The notes beneath the pieces were generated by a model, which was not told the DNA's origin, searched no databases, and was given only the letters and a program-made list of their open reading frames with translations. A program made the translations under genes and the position numbers. This document shows positions 36,801 to 43,019 of a DNA stretch of 64,000 bases, in pieces. Within the stretch, counting starts at the first letter, position 1, and the number at the start of each line of letters is the position of its first letter. Origin of the DNA: Trichoplusia ni (lineage: Eukaryota > Arthropoda > Insecta > Lepidoptera > Noctuidae); NCBI RefSeq assembly GCF_003590095.1, contig NC_039488.1, positions 7,688,001 to 7,752,000 of the forward strand, read 5' to 3'.

Positions 36801-39800
36801 AGAGTCTCTTGCCTCTCCTGGTGCAAACCCTCAGAACTGTGCGCTACGCTCTGTGCATACGCATATTTTTTATTAAGATTTTTGCTTCCCTCAAGTGGGC
36901 GCCACAATATTCGCCCGGAGTGTCAGTGGCCCTGACGCCAGCACTGCCGAGCACATTCCAAACTTAACAATATTGACTCTAGTTGCAAGGTCCCAAAATG
37001 ACATTCTTAAGCAGAGTATACCCTATTGATGCTGGGGAGCTTGTTGCGCCGTTTCATCTCTCGTAGCGAACTCACTCAGGAAGCGGTGAAGGGAGGGCGA
37101 AACTGGGTGCTGTCCAATGTAATTTGACCTTCAAAAAGTGCTACTTAGTAGCCTAATTTGAATAAATGACTTTTGGCGCCGTCTCGCGCCTTTAATCCCA
37201 ACTTAAAAGCATTTTTGTGATCCACGAATGCTTGTCTTTAGTCTGAATGTTTGTGAAATCTTCCGCGGCACAAGAATTGCTTCTATTCCTTACTGCAGAG
37301 CAGTTGAAAAAAATGACATCGCATTACACACGTCAGCGTGGCACAACATATGTGGTCGGTTACTTGAAGACTTTAGTTTTTATGATTTTTTTCTTATTGT
37401 ATTACTTACTTATATAACTTACAATTTCTAAAATATTATATGGTATTATTTCCTATTGTTTCCAGGTACAAATCTCCTGGGTTTCACAGCTGGTGTGGGC
37501 ACGGCGTTTTGTGACAGTTTTCTCACATTTGCCTTATGTCGATTCCTGGTTGGACTGGCTTTTGATAACTGTTTTACAATGATGTATATCTTGGGTAAGC
37601 TCAATTTTATTTCATTGTTAATAACATAATTTATAAAAGCAAAACTCATATAACAATGACGTCTTGATATTTGAACGAACCTCCTACTAGTAGTACTCCC
37701 ACTAGTATCTTGTTAGCAATCTGCCTATCCGACATTTTGCTATCACTAATCTTACAGGCGCGAATGTGATATATTACAATCACATCTAAATTACAAAAAA
37801 ATGCCATCAGGTGTCATTTTAAGCGCAGAGAGGGATTCGCATGAATTTTATTATAATTTTCTTGAGTGACTGGGCTGGGCTGTTAGTGGCCCTAACTGCT
37901 AAACCTCAGGGTTCGATTACCACCTAGAACAAATATTTTTCCTGATAAGCACGATCATTTGTTTTAAATTATAGGTATAATATTCACAATACAAGCTTTT
38001 CTTAGTTTGAGACTAGATGGCGATGTATGACTTGTTGATTTTATGGCAATTTCACTCTCTTATTCGATCAAATATTGTTTCCAGTGTTGGAGTATGTTGG
38101 ACCTAAATGGCGAACATTTGTCGCCAACATGTCTATCGCTCTCTTTTTCACACTGGCGGCTTCTTTACTCCCTTGGATCGCACTTTGGGCTGATGATTGG
38201 CGGATGTTTGCAATGGGGACCAGTTTGCCATTCGCTTTGGCTATTGCTACCCCTTGGTTGGTGCCAGAAAGTGCCAGGTATGTGTAACCTATGAATAATC
38301 AATTTAGGATTTGTTTTCAAATGTTGAGTTTGTGGAAACGTGTTGGGCTCTACGCCATGTTTTTTATACTCTGTTCTCTCTAAGATGACCTTTTTGACAG
38401 GTTGTCAAATTATCCGTGAAGTGACGGGCAGTACGTTAGGTTCTGATTTAGTTAGAAGTTTAAATCGATTTAATGCTGGAAGACTTCAATCGATTCAATA
38501 AATTGAAACAATTTTAGTTTTCAATCAAGTACTGAATTTGTTTTATTATTAAGATCTTAAATCGAAGTCATTTTTCAAATGTTCGCCGATTGATTGTAAA
38601 ACATTTCTTACACTTGAGTTTAAACGTAATTTTCAATATTTCAAATTAATACTTAACTGGCAAATTACACAATTTGTAATCATAATCAAAAGGCTATTTA
38701 TTAATAAACGGATAGCCCAATAGACTAGTTCGATCTGCTCGAATGCTTGTCCTGAGTCTGGGTGTCTTTGTGCATGTGACTTGTATGTTTGTGAAACCCG
38801 CGACACGAGGATTAAATTCCTTAATACGGGAGTAGGTTAAAATAAAACATAGCGATATTAAATAAATAAATGCGGACAACATCACATACATTGTTCTGAA
38901 CCCAAAGTAAGTTGCTGAAGCACTTGTGTTATGGAATTCAGATACAACGAAGGTACCACAAACACCCAGACCCGAGACAATGTAGAAATGTTAATTTTTA
39001 CATTGACCCGACCGGGGATCGAACCCGGGACCTCAGAGCTAGCGACGCCTTGAAACCAGTGTGTACGCCACTCGACCACGGAGGTCGTCTATATATATTA
39101 TATTCAGAGTATAGATTGATGTTATTTGTTTAAACTCCATGCTTGTTTGAATTAATAGTTACTTTTAATAAAACTTTTCAGGTGGTTAGTATCTCAAGGA
39201 AAGATTGACAAAGCTTTAACAATTATGAAGAAATTCGAGAGGATTAATAAAACCAAGATACCTGAAAAAGTACTCAGTGACTTTACTGTGAGTATATAAT
39301 AATACTAGCGGTCGCCCGCGACTCCGTCCGCGTGGACTACAGTTTATGATGTGGTTCCCATTTCCTTGAAAATACCGGGGTAAAATGTAGCCTTGACTAC
39401 CTATTACGGCCCCTATTAAAATCAAAATACCCAAAACCCCCTGTAATATTTGATTATTTTAAATAAATAATATTTAAGCCAAATTTCAAAGCCGTAGAAC
39501 ATTCCCGAAAAAGATTCAAATGAACTTTGACCCCCTATTACCCCCCTTTACAACACTTTTCTAGTTAAAAGTAGTCTTTATTCTTTTCCAGGCTTATCTG
39601 TGTCTCATATTAATTTACAATCGGTTCTTATCGTTAATTATTTAAAAACCGTTTACTAATATCCGTATTTATCGTGATAGTCCATCTTCTTAGAAAAATA
39701 ATAGTTTTACTAAAATTTTGATAGTAACTATCGTGAGAATGATTCATTGTTAAATGATGCAACGGTTTACTCACGCGTATTTATCGCGATTGTCCGAGTA

Positions 39801-42800
39801 GTATCGTACCCAAGCAGAATCCTTAATCATGAGCTAATGCGGCGAGCGCGCGAGTTTGACTAGTCGGGCAATCCCAATAAATACGCGTGAATAAACCGTT
39901 TCATTATTGAATACTTTAACTTATATCAAAAATATCTTCAAATCTTTCAGGAATCATCCCTGAAAACGATAAAAGAATCCGAAGCGGAATGCAGGACGTA
40001 CTCGGTTTTGGACCTGTTCAAGACACCTCGTTTGAGGAGGAACGCCATCTTGTTAATTGTGATTTGGATGGCCATATCTCTGGTCTTTGACGGGCATGTC
40101 AGGAACGTTGGGTCCTTGGGGCTGGACATCTTCCTGACGTTCACTATCGCCTCAGCTACTGAATTGCCAGCTGACACTTTCTTGACAGCTGTTTTGGATC
40201 GGTGAGTTATTATTTTTTACTGAAGCGGTGTGAAGGAGTTCTGGAGAGGGAAGAAGTAGGAGGAATAGGAATTGAGCAATCAAAACGCCAAAACCACGGT
40301 GGAAGATGTGTGGGTTTCGATCCACGCGTAGGACACGCAGTTGTGTGATCAACGAATGCTTGTCTTGAGTCGGGGTTTCTTGTGCATGTGACTTGTATGT
40401 TTGTGAAAGCCCCTGCTATAAAAATAAATTCCTTAGTTCGGGAGTGGTTGAAAAAAGGGTTAAAAGGGGCCCTGTGACTACTGCTTCCATGTCTGTTGGT
40501 CTAAGTGTTACCAATCAGCATCTCACAAACCGTGATAACTTAAAGTTGTAATTTTCACAGCTGGTATATCTACAGCCGCTATAAAATACCGCAAGCGATA
40601 CAGTCCCTTATTGTCGCAAGTCCAATTAGTGTTTAACCATTTTTTGTCGTATTTTTAGTTATTATTGCTGTTAATATTCTCAATAAGAATTTTGGCCTTT
40701 CTTTGATTATTTGGAAGTTGTCTATAGAACGAAATGTGTCTTTGAACATGTAATTCATGTTTACCTTGTGTTTTCAGTTGGGGACGAAGATGGCTAGCCT
40801 GTGGCTCCATGGTCATCAGTGGTATCTTCAGTTTGCTGGCCACAGCCGTTCCTGTTGGTGAGTGATGATGCAGTTTATATTTCTTTTAGGTACCACTGAA
40901 TTGGACCTATATTTAGGGGATAGTATGAGGCTGGACAATGGACATTTTCTTAAACATTAATGTTGATATGAAATTTTAAATTAAAAAAATCCCCATCCGT
41001 AGGACTCATGACAAATAATTTTTAGCAGAATTGCAACTTTACTGTTGTCTATCGGTCTGTCTGCGGTACCATAGCTCCTGAACGAATTAAGTTATTTCGA
41101 CTTAGTTTGTTCTGCATTAAGGTGATTTATGAGTGATCATAGACATGTTTGATAAAAATCGATTGAGCCGTTTAATAGTAATGGGGGGTGAAAGTTTTAC
41201 TACCTTTTTTACTTTTTTTTTAACGACTCCCATCCTAAGGAATTTAATCCTTGTGTCGCGGGAGGTTTAGCAAACATACAATTAACGTGCACAAAGACAA
41301 CCACCGTTTCTTTTAAACGCGCTCAGTTCAGCCTGGTAACCTCAACCACTCTTATCAGAATCAAACAATTCTTTTGCTTCCAGGTGGACCATCAGCCTCC
41401 TTAGCCATCCTCGGTCGTTTTGCCGTCAACATCTCCTATAATATCGGTCTGCAGTACGCAGCTGAGCTCCTACCGACAGTGGTGCGAGCGCAAGGCGTTG
41501 CCCTCATCCACATTATGGGCTATGTCGCCTCTATCGTTGCACCGTTTGTTGTTTATCTGGTAAGTGTCATAGATAAGATATGTCGCTCTCGCATCGGTCT
41601 GTTTAGTAACCAAAGGCGTTGTCGTACAGACACTACCCCATAAATCGTTTTCAATAGACGTAAAGGCCCTTAGGTAAGTGTGAAATGAAAAAATGTTTAA
41701 TCTAGATCTAGACCTGGTAAGTATAGAAGAAGGTGCTGTAATGATCTAGTGGAGTGGCCAGAATCCGCAAAACATAGAGTGATCTTGAAGAGAAAGGGTG
41801 TCTTTGCCTCGCCGTGAGATCTAATCAGAGGGTCAGAGGGTCGTTTCTGTCAAAAGCATAAAACTTTAATAATGCTACGCTAATGATAGTTATTTTATGT
41901 CTACAATTCCAGATGTTTCTTCTTTGAACTGTCTGCTATAGCTACATACCTCTTTCTTTTTGTCTACCGCCTGCGGTGGATCGAAGGAGGTATTATTTTT
42001 TTCCAAATCAAATCCTACTATTCTTCTTAAGTACTTCTGATTAATTGCGTTGCAGGTTGAAAGACAATCAATCGTTTCAAAATACACCGCACTTAAGTGC
42101 TAGGTTGTCTTGTTAGTCATCATTGTCGATCCTAGTATACAGGATATAAAAAAAGACATATATTGCGGGATTATCCCATTAAAAGAAAACCCCACTTTCA
42201 GGCCAACATCTCCCCTGACCTTCCTCTATTGATCCTGGGCGTGCTGGGCATCGTGGGTGGTATGCTGTGCCTCTTCCTGCCGGAGACCATGGATACGGAG
42301 ATGCCGCAGACCTTGCAGGATGGAGAGAACTTCGGCCTGGACCAGCGGTTCTGGGATAACCCGTGTTTCCCCAGGTAAGGCTGAATTTCAGTTTGATTTG
42401 TATCCTGAGAACTCTAGAAGGCTATAATATGTTATAAATATATTAATTTTCCAGAGGATAGAAGGCAAAATTTTCAAATTAAATGTTGATGACTAAGTGT
42501 TCGCTACTACGACAATCGCATGACAATGACATGTAAAAGTGATGACGTCTATCCTATTTGCAGAATAAATTATTTCATTTCATTTCGAGACCGGGAATCT
42601 GATTTTGGATGAAAGTAGTTGCGGGATTTCTCTTGCATAAACTGTTCAATATAACTATCAGTCAGTAACTTTGCGGTAACATCTCTAATTAGTAAAATTT
42701 CTAACAACGAATGACTAGTATTCAAAATCCATACAAAACGAAAGGTTTAGATCAAAACTAGGATTATTTTTAATTTTTTTTTCAAAAACATCTGCTATCA

Positions 42801-43019
42801 ACATCAACTTTTCTTTTCAGGAAAAAGCAAGAAGCTCTAGAAGAAAGTCCAGAAAAGTACACCAAGAGGCCTTCGGTGTCTACCACTGAACCCCAAGCCT
42901 TCGTCAGGGCAGTTCCTAGCGCGATAGGATCCAGAGCTTCGATCAGGGCCTCCATCAGAGCTTCTACCAGGGCTTCAGCAAGACGAAGAGATGTAAACAC
43001 AGGCAGAAACGTGGTTTAA
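12527..43019 (+). CDS. Gene A: SLC22-type organic cation / carcinine transporter-like, 11 coding exons (join)
   Basis: Join 12527-12888, 35592-35781, 36547-36676, 37466-37594, 38085-38277, 39182-39287, 39951-40201, 40778-40857, 41384-41559, 42202-42374, 42821-43019. All introns are GT-AG and the frames join without a break into 662 residues plus TAA. Seen: cytosolic N-terminus rich in Asn/Ser, TM1 near residue 75, a large extracellular loop before TM2 as is usual for SLC22, the MFS loop D218-K-Y-G-R222, RFLVGLAFDN in TM4, EYVGPKWR, the PESARW motif at 331-336 before the central cytosolic loop, DLFKTPRLRR, ATELPADTF, a second DRWGRR loop, ELLPTVVRAQG and LFLPETMD. Known of the family: 12-TM plasma-membrane carriers of organic cations and amines. 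Inferred: carcinine-transporter-like, from the FDDLLPYVGEFG-type N-terminal region as I recall it in insects; the substrate is not shown by sequence. A tandem paralogue lies 16 kb downstream. Confidence 0.93.
12935..13035 (+). pseudogene. LINE 3' end with GATGAT tail
   Basis: GGAGCTGGATGCGAGCAACC, GAGGCCTATGTCCAGCAGTG and a (GATGAT) tail match the terminal part of endonuclease-reverse transcriptase LINEs (W..A...GEAYVQQW type end). It starts about 45 bp inside intron 1. Confidence 0.5.
13087..13489 (+). repeat. Left inverted-repeat arm with internal hairpins
   Basis: It holds a perfect hairpin at 13399-13439 (GTGAGTATGCTGGGCGTAG, 3-nt loop, inverse), an imperfect one at 13227-13263 with the same core, half of the same motif at the outer end, and several AATAGTGC repeats. 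Confidence 0.85.
13511..13757 (-). mobile_element. Helitron-like H1 copy nested in the long-inverted-repeat element
   Basis: CTAGCTGTTGCCCGCGACTT to CTTCAGCTTTATATATTAG. It must have inserted after the host element. Confidence 0.65.
14485..15402 (+). CDS. Mariner-like DDE transposase, 305-aa open frame
   Basis: An HTH region (about residues 36-62, IPKSTAHRILKRHRLHPYHY) is followed by catalytic-looking aspartates D107 (WSDES), D198 (FQNDGCPAHY) and D240 (RSPDLNPLDFFYWG). D198 to D240 has 41 residues between, a DD41D spacing. The C-terminus GGKQFEHLL is typical of the DUF4817-linked mariner-like proteins of insects. The usual N-terminal DUF4817 part is absent, so the frame is 5' truncated or has an unseen upstream exon. 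No stop interrupts it. AATAAA lies just after the stop, at 15414. No TA-flanked mariner ends were found around it. Confidence 0.85.
   Translation: MHQAFSEGRLPSARRNAGRPRSECDEEVLNEINIDSTTSVRAIEATTGIPKSTAHRILKRHRLHPYHYRRVQTLLPRDYPLRIAFCRVMLQKHREDPQFLGKILWSDESTCKKDGYLNLHNLHSWSNENPHVMRQEKSQYQFKVNLWTGILNGKVIGPFELQGNLDGDSYLNFLQNNLPELLEDVPLSDLQNMWFQNDGCPAHYASPVRQYLDQEFPGRWIGRLGPILWPPRSPDLNPLDFFYWGCLKDRVYAKPIATLDELRHEITQTAAHINARRYARKIKRSFLRRCRACINAGGKQFEHLL
15410..16235. other. Noncoding interior of the long-inverted-repeat element
   Basis: AT-rich, no further frame. GGGCACTATTTCAAGCAC at 16219-16236 is another copy of the arm motif. Confidence 0.5.
16240..16640 (-). repeat. Right inverted-repeat arm
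   Basis: Inverse of the left arm over about 400 bp with few differences, carrying the same two hairpins and AATAGTGC repeats. Confidence 0.85.
17221..17371 (+). mobile_element. 5S-derived SINE, 5' truncated copy
   Basis: Body and tail only: GATAACCAGTCTAACTC, GGTCAGATAGGCAGTCGC, GAAGCCGACCCCAACATAG, then GGGAAAAGGCTATGATGA. Confidence 0.65.
17918..18045 (-). mobile_element. tRNA-derived SINE, family B
   Basis: On the minus strand: GGTTTCGATCCCCGCG (box B), GACAAGCATTTG, GAGTCTGGGTG, ACATACAAG. The AAATGCTTGTCC core recurs through the window. Confidence 0.6.
18490..18647 (+). mobile_element. Helitron-like H3 fragment cut by the mariner-type element
   Basis: GGATGTATGGTTGTTTG and CCACTGAATGGGTCTAGAC run up to the CAGGGTG terminus at 18648. 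Confidence 0.5.
18648..20389 (-). mobile_element. Mariner-type element, internally deleted, TA target duplication
   Basis: 20-bp perfect terminal inverted repeats CAGGGTGTAAGGAACACCGT flanked by TA on both sides; 1742 bp. The only coding remnant is an 84-aa frame (19005-19259, minus) that fuses the two ends of a DUF4817-type transposase. It is non-autonomous. Confidence 0.85.
19005..19259 (-). pseudogene. Deleted DUF4817-type transposase remnant
   Basis: 84 aa. YFTARENGNMLMCYGEARGN and ASLAMNIYW match the DUF4817 head of mariner-like transposases. After about 15 residues the frame reads RRAKICVHVDGGHFEPYL, which matches the family C-terminus (compare RRCRACINAGGKQFEHLL at 15402). The whole DDE core is missing. 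Confidence 0.75.
20400..20530 (-). repeat. tRNA-derived SINE, family C
   Basis: On the minus strand: CTGGTCTAGTGGTTTGTGG and CGTGAGTTCGATTCTAACCC, box A and B like, then ACAAATGTTTGTGTGATAAG. Confidence 0.5.
20920..21110 (-). mobile_element. 5S-derived SINE, truncated copy
   Basis: GGTCGGCTTCCAGTCTAACC, ACAAGGAGCGACTGCCTATC and CAGACTTTCTAGCTTCTGAC. The 5S head is absent. Confidence 0.6.
21463..21635 (+). mobile_element. tRNA-derived SINE, family B
   Basis: GCACGAATAGCCCAGCGG (box A), GTTTGATCCCCGCG (box B), GACAAGCATTTGTGTGATCC, then TTGTAAAAAGTC. Confidence 0.65.
22306..22503 (+). mobile_element. Helitron-like H4 copy
   Basis: CTAATATATAAAATTCTCAT, TAGGTCTGAGAATCGG, and an end GCTGGGAATAACTAGCTT. 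Confidence 0.45.
22882..23130 (-). mobile_element. Helitron-like element, family H1
   Basis: Full-length, TACTAGCTGTTGCCCGCG to CTTTATATATTAGTATAG. Confidence 0.65.
24266..24385 (-). mobile_element. tRNA-derived SINE, family B, partial
   Basis: CAAGCATTTGTGTGATCCAC through CGCGATACAAGGATTAAAT on the minus strand. The box A and B head is missing. It abuts an H3 Helitron-like copy at 24386-24572. Confidence 0.55.
24386..24572 (+). mobile_element. Helitron-like H3 copy
   Basis: GGATGTATGGATGTTTGTTC to GAGGCAGCAGCTAGCT, ending in CTAG. Confidence 0.55.
24681..24992. mobile_element. MITE, 312 bp, GGGATGATGAC ends
   Basis: 11-bp terminal inverted repeats GGGATGATGAC. Other copies lie at 29925-30235 (flanked by TA) and 53359-53649 (left end missing). 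The inner sequence has two TGACGTCA-like sites (GCGTGACGTCACG) and TATAAA. No coding capacity. Confidence 0.75.
25468..25660 (-). mobile_element. tRNA-derived SINE, family B, full
   Basis: On the minus strand: TGCACGGATAGCCGAGTGG (box A), GCGGGTTTGATCCCCGCG (box B), GTAGGACAAGCATTTG, then GACACAAGGATTAAAT. Confidence 0.7.
25759..25936 (+). mobile_element. 5S-derived SINE with internal deletion
   Basis: 5S-like head (GATCACAGGTTAAGC, TAGATGGGTGACCG) joined directly to the tail TAGCCGACCCCAATATAG and GATGATG. The central body is missing. Confidence 0.7.
26000..26700. other. No recognised gene or element
   Basis: AT-rich with degraded repeat scraps, for instance GTATCATGTCTCCTGAACGG at 26602. 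Confidence 0.45.
26711..26945 (+). mobile_element. Helitron-like H1 copy
   Basis: GCTGAAGAGTTTGTTTG to GTCGCGGGCAACAGCTAGT. Confidence 0.6.
27239..27362 (-). mobile_element. Helitron-like H1, internally deleted
   Basis: Both ends are kept (CTAGCTGTTGTCCGCGACTT and CAGCTTTGTATATTAG) but the middle 120 bp is lost. Confidence 0.55.
27540..27665. repeat. Dispersed repeat, second copy inverted at 57095-57200
   Basis: AAAAAATCTGTCAAGTAATT and TAACGGGAACTT recur inverted at 57105-57145. Confidence 0.45.
27698..27880 (+). mobile_element. tRNA-derived SINE, family B
   Basis: GCACAGATAACCGAGTGGC, GCGGGTTCGATCCTCGCG, ACATTTGTGTGATCCACG, GACACAAGGATTAAAAT. Confidence 0.65.
28190..28650. mobile_element. 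Palindromic MITE split by a 5S-derived SINE
   Basis: MITE left part 28190-28265 (GACCCCACCGCGTCAGC to AAATACGCGTGACTAAACC) resumes at 28602 with GAGTAAACCGTTACATCATT. The SINE at 28268-28597 lies between. Confidence 0.6.
28268..28597 (-). mobile_element. 5S-derived SINE, full-length copy
   Basis: On the minus strand it ends CCTCAACATACAGATTGGG and GGCCGAGGATGATG, and begins GTGGCTTAACTAGAACCGC, GATCACACTTTAAGC. The 5S-like box GATGGGTGACCATC is intact. Confidence 0.7.
29190..29920. other. AT-rich, no gene or element recognised
   Basis: Short frames only. Confidence 0.45.
29925..30235. mobile_element. MITE, second copy of the GGGATGATGAC family
   Basis: Left end GAGATGACGAC, right end GTCATCATCCC, flanked by TA on each side. 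Interior nearly identical to 24681-24992. Confidence 0.7.
30379..30616 (+). mobile_element. tRNA-derived SINE, family A, with (TTA) tail
   Basis: GACGACCTCCGTGGTCGAGT and GGATTCGATCCCCGGTCG are box A and B of a Leu/Ser-like tRNA head. The body TTGTCTCGGGTCTGGGTATT ends GTTGTCCGCATTTATT plus ATT repeats. Other copies: 38861-39089 (-), 48806-49030 (-), 59676-59903 (+). The Dong-like element begins immediately after the tail. Confidence 0.75.
30756..34949 (-). CDS. Dong/R4-type retrotransposon polyprotein (RT + restriction-like endonuclease)
   Basis: 1397 aa. Seen in order: Ser-rich N-terminus; two copies of a Myb/SANT-like domain (about 149-223 KKWTESMNRFIWRTYL and 259-332 LKWSEEVNEDIIRCYF, both ending in a Q-R-x-x-D-Q-[RK]-R type helix); reverse transcriptase about 655-975 with FIDYKKAFD at 791-799 and the YMDD at 898-901; a CCHC knuckle C1201-C1204-H1213-C1218; and the restriction-like endonuclease R-P-D1288 with D1303. 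It ends in a run of serines encoded by a TCA repeat. Known role: target-primed reverse transcription in the nucleus. M32 is an alternative start. No stop or frameshift seen. Confidence 0.88.
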   Translation of the reverse strand: MVLVAWLKNLPKKYHLSQLTIPTTLSSNGENMNSQNKRYCLRPLPGGRRGASGADAGCHSMRTVGDGGLNRRVPLEQNATADRSSSPSSSEHSLFSNIPSPSSTHTLFRSPISSPSSIYSSRSTRSTAVVQEAMANCLAPTVGPSRARKKWTESMNRFIWRTYLQITKCETTQMNNYLEPLHQAFNEIYPEMQATRQRLGDQKRAILRRKLLPQHVLDEIVSEIQDHIQTNDSHHLTIHNHSQIEYSTQTNFNNKTRLKWSEEVNEDIIRCYFEVTELEINKTAYRKKLFELFKERHPHLSHVTEQRIADQRRLVFNNKSYENKILEIRREVEIKLTAENHQASIEQNLNLEHMQLIQDSLLDNTPVIPEDPTSLSVYSINDNNLAYNNIEEYRRIETEFDRAVLQFNNTHPESRPFIPKQKTSRKFAQIVNYLNNMILPKYLSHDLDFNSLHTYIYSAAYSAATCNGTRFKTQENTNRSSDSRKPTWQRRIESRIKKYRLELGRLTQYIAGRRNRKIVKTVEEIMIKYNTHSKHEEPNTEPQHFLDTIKQKLNAISSRLRRYLACTQRKKQNATFVNNEKQFYRTLGNSSQINPEVASETPSPQLLQQFWSRIWENPIQHNADADWLHNTAKHVLINEMEFENIPIDTFARVINSTHNWKAPGTDHIHNYWYKKFTCTHPFIHKHICHFIQSPDIMPSFITHGITYMLPKNSDPTDPANYRPITCLQTIYKIITGCISQLIYKHLESHNILAEQQKGCKQNSQGCKEQLTIDAIVMKQAQTKNRNIHTMFIDYKKAFDSVPHSWLIYILKHYKIHPNIILFLNTSMLQWETKLKLIKNNPVTTGPIKIQRGIFQGDALSPLWFCMALNPLSELLNSTNIGFKLKYNNSVHSISHLLYMDDIKLFAASHTDLTKLADITQLFSTDIKMEFGVDKCKIFSVNRGKIQANSYILDSGEQVEPIDENSTYKYLGFHQSKQIHQKNAKLELTNKFKSRLNQILKTHLNSRNIIKAINTFAIPVLTYSFGIIKWSQSDLIKLQRIVNTRMTSNRKHHPRSCIQRLTLPRQDGGRGLIDIHNLHNNIIEKLRKYFYSKAEESQLHTHIVGIDNKLTPLNLCNSTWQIKLVSKEQKMNMWSQKSLHGRHFADLSQEHVDKNASNEWLRRGELFPETEAFVIAIQDQVIDTRNYQKFITRIPNLPTDLCRRCHSSSETIQHITGACKSIVQTDYKHRHDQVASIIHQNLAHKHSFIQQKIAYYKYKPSTVLENNRFKIYWDRTIITDKTVHFNRPDITVLDKVEKTVFLIDVAVCNTHNLLTTYTEKMSKYIDLATEIKRQWQVETVKIIPIIISTTGVVPKSLQPNLNLLDMPKSTLTLLQKATLLNTCRLTRKFLASSSSSSS
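34915..35010 (-). repeat. Imperfect direct repeat in the Dong 5' region
   Basis: GGTAAGTTCTTCAACCATGC at 34919 and GGTAAGTTGTTCAGACCATG at 34969 are about 50 bp apart and share CCAGTACC; perhaps 5' tandem units. They make the true start codon uncertain. Confidence 0.5.
35459..35541 (+). repeat. tRNA-derived SINE family B fragment
   Basis: TTTGTGTGATCCACGAATGC and GTGACTTGAATGTTTG, 50 bp upstream of gene A exon 2. Confidence 0.5.
35592..35781 (+). CDS. Gene A coding exon 2 (residues 121-184)
   Basis: Encodes RRALAIPPSNGPYAHDRC through SDVPYDTIASE, the Cys-containing large extracellular loop between TM1 and TM2. The NKS in this loop is a possible N-glycosylation site. 190 nt, from an AG acceptor to GTATGT. 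It matches exon 3 of gene B in position and phase. Confidence 0.93.
36547..36676 (+). CDS. Gene A coding exon 3 (TM2 and MFS loop)
   Basis: 130 nt encoding LDWVCEKDNLAATAQAIFFC and onward to GWIADKYGRIPALV. It carries the MFS signature D218-K-Y-G-R222. By direct count 35 of 44 residues (including the split Gly) are identical to gene B. Confidence 0.95.
36677..37465 (+). other. Gene A intron 3
   Basis: Holds a GC-richer stretch (36720-36950, GGGGCGATGGCCCAGAG) that gives open frames on both strands but shows no protein similarity, and a SINE B scrap at 37208-37285. Confidence 0.5.
37466..37594 (+). CDS. Gene A coding exon 4 (TM3-TM4)
   Basis: 129 nt encoding TNLLGFTAGVGTAFC and RFLVGLAFDNCF, typical TM3-TM4 of SLC22 proteins. 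It begins at TTTCCAG and ends before GTAAGC. Same length as the gene B counterpart. Confidence 0.94.
38085..38277 (+). CDS. Gene A coding exon 5 (TM5-TM6, PES motif)
   Basis: 193 nt beginning VLEYVGPKWRTFVANMSIAL and ending at LVPESA plus two bases of Arg. PESARW is the SLC22 marker just after TM6. Same length as in gene B. Confidence 0.95.
38738..38847 (+). mobile_element. tRNA-derived SINE family B, 5' truncated
   Basis: GAATGCTTGTCCTGAGTCTG to CCTTAATACGGGAGTAGG. In gene A intron 5, next to the SINE A at 38861-39089. Confidence 0.6.
38861..39089 (-). mobile_element. tRNA-derived SINE, family A
   Basis: On the minus strand: GACGACCTCCGTGGTCGAGT, GGGTTCGATCCCCGGTCG, ending GTTGTCCGCATTTATTTATT. 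In gene A intron 5. Confidence 0.75.
39182..39287 (+). CDS. Gene A coding exon 6 (central cytosolic loop)
   Basis: 106 nt encoding WLVSQGKIDKALTIMKKFER and NKTKIPEKVLSDFT, the helical cytosolic loop between TM6 and TM7. The acceptor AG spans 39180-39181. Same length as in gene B. Confidence 0.92.
39718..39911. mobile_element. Palindromic MITE
   Basis: GATGCAACGGTTTACTCACG and GGGCAATCCCAATAAATACG are inverted partners. In gene A intron 6, ending 39 bp before exon 7. Confidence 0.65.
39951..40201 (+). CDS. Gene A coding exon 7 (TM7-TM8)
   Basis: 251 nt, from ESSLKTIKESEAECRTYS through DLFKTPRLRR, VRNVGSLGLDIF and ATELPADTF, to the split Arg of the second MFS loop DRWGRR. Confidence 0.93.
40314..40455 (+). 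repeat. tRNA-derived SINE family B, partial
   Basis: GGTTTCGATCCACGCGTAGG, GTGTGATCAACGAATGCTTG, TCCTTAGTTCGGGAGTGG. In gene A intron 7. Confidence 0.55.
40778..40857 (+). CDS. Gene A coding exon 8 (TM9)
   Basis: 80 nt encoding WGRRWLACGSMVISGIFSLL and ATAVPV. It completes the DRWGRR loop and adds TM9. Missed by simple ORF scans because it is short; supported by TTTTCAG / GTGAGT borders and exact phase (2 to 1). Confidence 0.9.
41223..41350 (-). repeat. tRNA-derived SINE family B, degraded
   Basis: GACTCCCATCCTAAGG, AATCCTTGTGTCGCGGGAGG and CGTGCACAAAGAC. Just upstream of gene A exon 9. Confidence 0.5.
41384..41559 (+). CDS. Gene A coding exon 9 (TM10-TM11)
   Basis: 176 nt encoding GGPSASLAILGRFAVNISYN, the ELLPTVVRAQG motif and ALIHIMGYVASIVAPFVVYL. 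The motif before the Arg is a strong SLC22 marker. Confidence 0.94.
42202..42374 (+). CDS. Gene A coding exon 10 (TM12, LPET motif)
   Basis: 173 nt encoding ANISPDLPLLILGVLGIVGG, then LFLPETMDTEMPQTLQDGEN and RFWDNPCFP. LPET follows the last membrane segment, as usual in this family. Confidence 0.93.
42821..43019 (+). CDS. Gene A coding exon 11 (cytosolic C-terminus and stop)
   Basis: 199 nt ending in TAA at 43017-43019. It encodes a basic, Ser/Arg-rich tail. A 12-bp repeat near 42931-42980 codes for successive R-A-S-I or R-A-S-T units, which could be phosphorylation sites (inference). Confidence 0.9.

Noticed and set aside
36690..36935. Open frames on both strands in a GC-richer part of gene A intron 3.
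   Set aside because: No family motif, no splice signals, no match in gene B; likely an open frame by chance in a repeat.
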